Part shown: one piece after another, positions 48,399 to 48,721 of the stretch
Numbering within the stretch: the stretch's first letter is position 1
Layout: each line of letters opens with the position of its first letter
From: Propionibacteriaceae bacterium UBA6238
GTDB taxonomy: Bacteria > Actinomycetota > Actinomycetes > Propionibacteriales > Propionibacteriaceae
Direction of reading: 5' to 3'
Length of the DNA: 48,721 nucleotides
NCBI GenBank assembly: GCA_002441465.1
Contig: DJWE01000049.1
Span: forward strand, 93,399-142,119
The notes under the pieces: model-generated
Database searches by the model: none
What the model saw: the letters and a program-made list of their open reading frames with translations, nothing else
Told to the model about the DNA's origin: nothing
Translations under genes and position numbers: made by a program

Positions 48399-48496
48399 TG
48401 AACCGAATCCGGAACCGTCCCCACCCGGGTCGAACCGAATGGGGACGGTTCCTAACTCGGTTCATTCTCAGCTGGACCGAGTTAGGAGCCGTCCCC
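48399..48496. repeat. REP-like element cluster, three A-type arms (A4)
   Basis: Three arms lie in a row just past prs: 48399-48422 (TGAACCGAA...GTCCCC), its inverted partner 48441-48464 (GGGGAC...GGTTCA), and a third at 48473-48496 (TGGACCGAG...GTCCCC). The first has the TGAACCGAA end seen in the B-type element with an A-type core, linking the two types. It may act as prs terminator. Confidence 0.85.
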
Positions 48497-48708
48497 GGTG
48501 GGTTGGTGGACGGCGCTCCCAGGCGTCAGGATCGCCGGACCGGGGAGCCGCCACGATTTCGACCCCGGTCCTCACTCACGCTAGACTTCCGGGGTTGCCT
48601 CGGCGAGGGGCCCCGCGGCCCGTGATCGACAAGGCGAGCGCGTAGAGCGCCGCCAGTCCTCCCTCGCCAGGCCGTGGATTTCTGAACGAGGTTGAGGAGT
48701 GACAGCAC

Positions 48709-48721
48709 GTGGCTGAGAACA
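48709..48721 (+). CDS. rplY: Probable start of 50S ribosomal protein L25 (rplY/ctc), cut by window edge
   Basis: GAGGAG at 48693-48698 is followed 10 nt later by GTG GCT GAG AAC at the last bases. Only four codons (VAEN, read with Met first) are visible. The call rests on the conserved prs-rplY order and the MAE-type start of actinobacterial L25. The 48497-48708 stretch before it shows no gene and presumably holds its promoter and leader. Confidence 0.45.

Noticed and set aside
48509..48523. A second LacI-type operator near rplY (TGGACGGCGCTCCCA)
   Set aside because: The halves are separated by an extra base and the left half matches poorly, so it does not form the 14-bp palindrome.
1..48721. 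CRISPR array, prophage genes or insertion-sequence transposase
   Set aside because: No regularly spaced direct repeats, Cas proteins, phage structural genes or transposase domains were found in the window. The dispersed palindromes are not regularly spaced and have no spacers.

Overview
The window is high-GC bacterial DNA with many GTG starts, 1-8 nt start/stop overlaps between operon genes, frequent leaderless-type promoters and actinobacterial gene orders (tRNA-Gln, glmU, prs, rplY beside a TetR gene; rsmI and PMT back to back; tatD, rsmA, ispE). It looks like a chromosomal segment of an actinobacterium, plausibly of the Propionibacteriaceae or a related family; the genus cannot be fixed from sequence reading alone.

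Layout. (1) 1-2977, minus strand: part of a type I restriction-modification operon (hsdM, an Mrr-like nuclease gene, hsdS running off the left edge), sitting against the 3' end of a tRNA-Ala(CGC) gene. (2) 4134-10235: a translationally coupled peptide-type ABC importer (binding lipoprotein, two permeases, two ATPases) ending in a metal-dependent amidohydrolase. (3) 10332-20303: the most interesting part, an undescribed-looking catabolic cluster. It has a DHDPS/NAL-family aldolase-like enzyme, an IclR regulator, a lone RmlA-type nucleotidyltransferase, a GntR/FCD repressor, an FAD-dependent oxidoreductase, a sugar-type ABC importer without its own ATPase, and a zinc-type dehydrogenase. Four copies of an 11-bp operator-like motif built on TATCGATA and two copies of a second palindrome (CGGAAC-N4-GTTCCG) mark its control regions. 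(4) 20354-27673: a secreted CAP-domain protein, HIT, cold-shock protein, lipid-kinase-like protein, class I aldolase, and a CrtO-like acyltransferase opposite a GT2 glycosyltransferase. (5) 27770-33936: a fatty-acid module, with MaoC hydratase, two-domain FabG reductase and thiolase on the minus strand, divergent from TetR and acyl-CoA oxidase-like genes. (6) 34058-37821: AzlCD amino-acid exporter, a PNPOx-like protein, an NCS2 nucleobase permease. (7) 37973-48721: housekeeping genes (PMT, rsmI, tatD, rsmA, ispE, glmU, prs, start of rplY), an MFS transporter with a LacI-type operator, a TetR regulator and tRNA-Gln.

Two sets of intergenic palindromic repeats are scattered through the right half. 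One is a REP-like superfamily with a GGGGAC core and TGRACC/GGTYCA ends (24137, 27690, 36374, 44749, 48399). The other is a 54-bp palindrome centred on CTATAG, present twice (33953, 35655) and bracketing the azlCD block. No matching transposase gene lies in the window.

How the genes work together: region 3 reads as an inducible uptake-and-breakdown pathway under two local regulators; region 5 is a complete chain for oxidising (or, at the FabG/MaoC steps, building) acyl-CoA thioesters under a TetR sensor; the housekeeping genes at the right end are mostly in compact operons.
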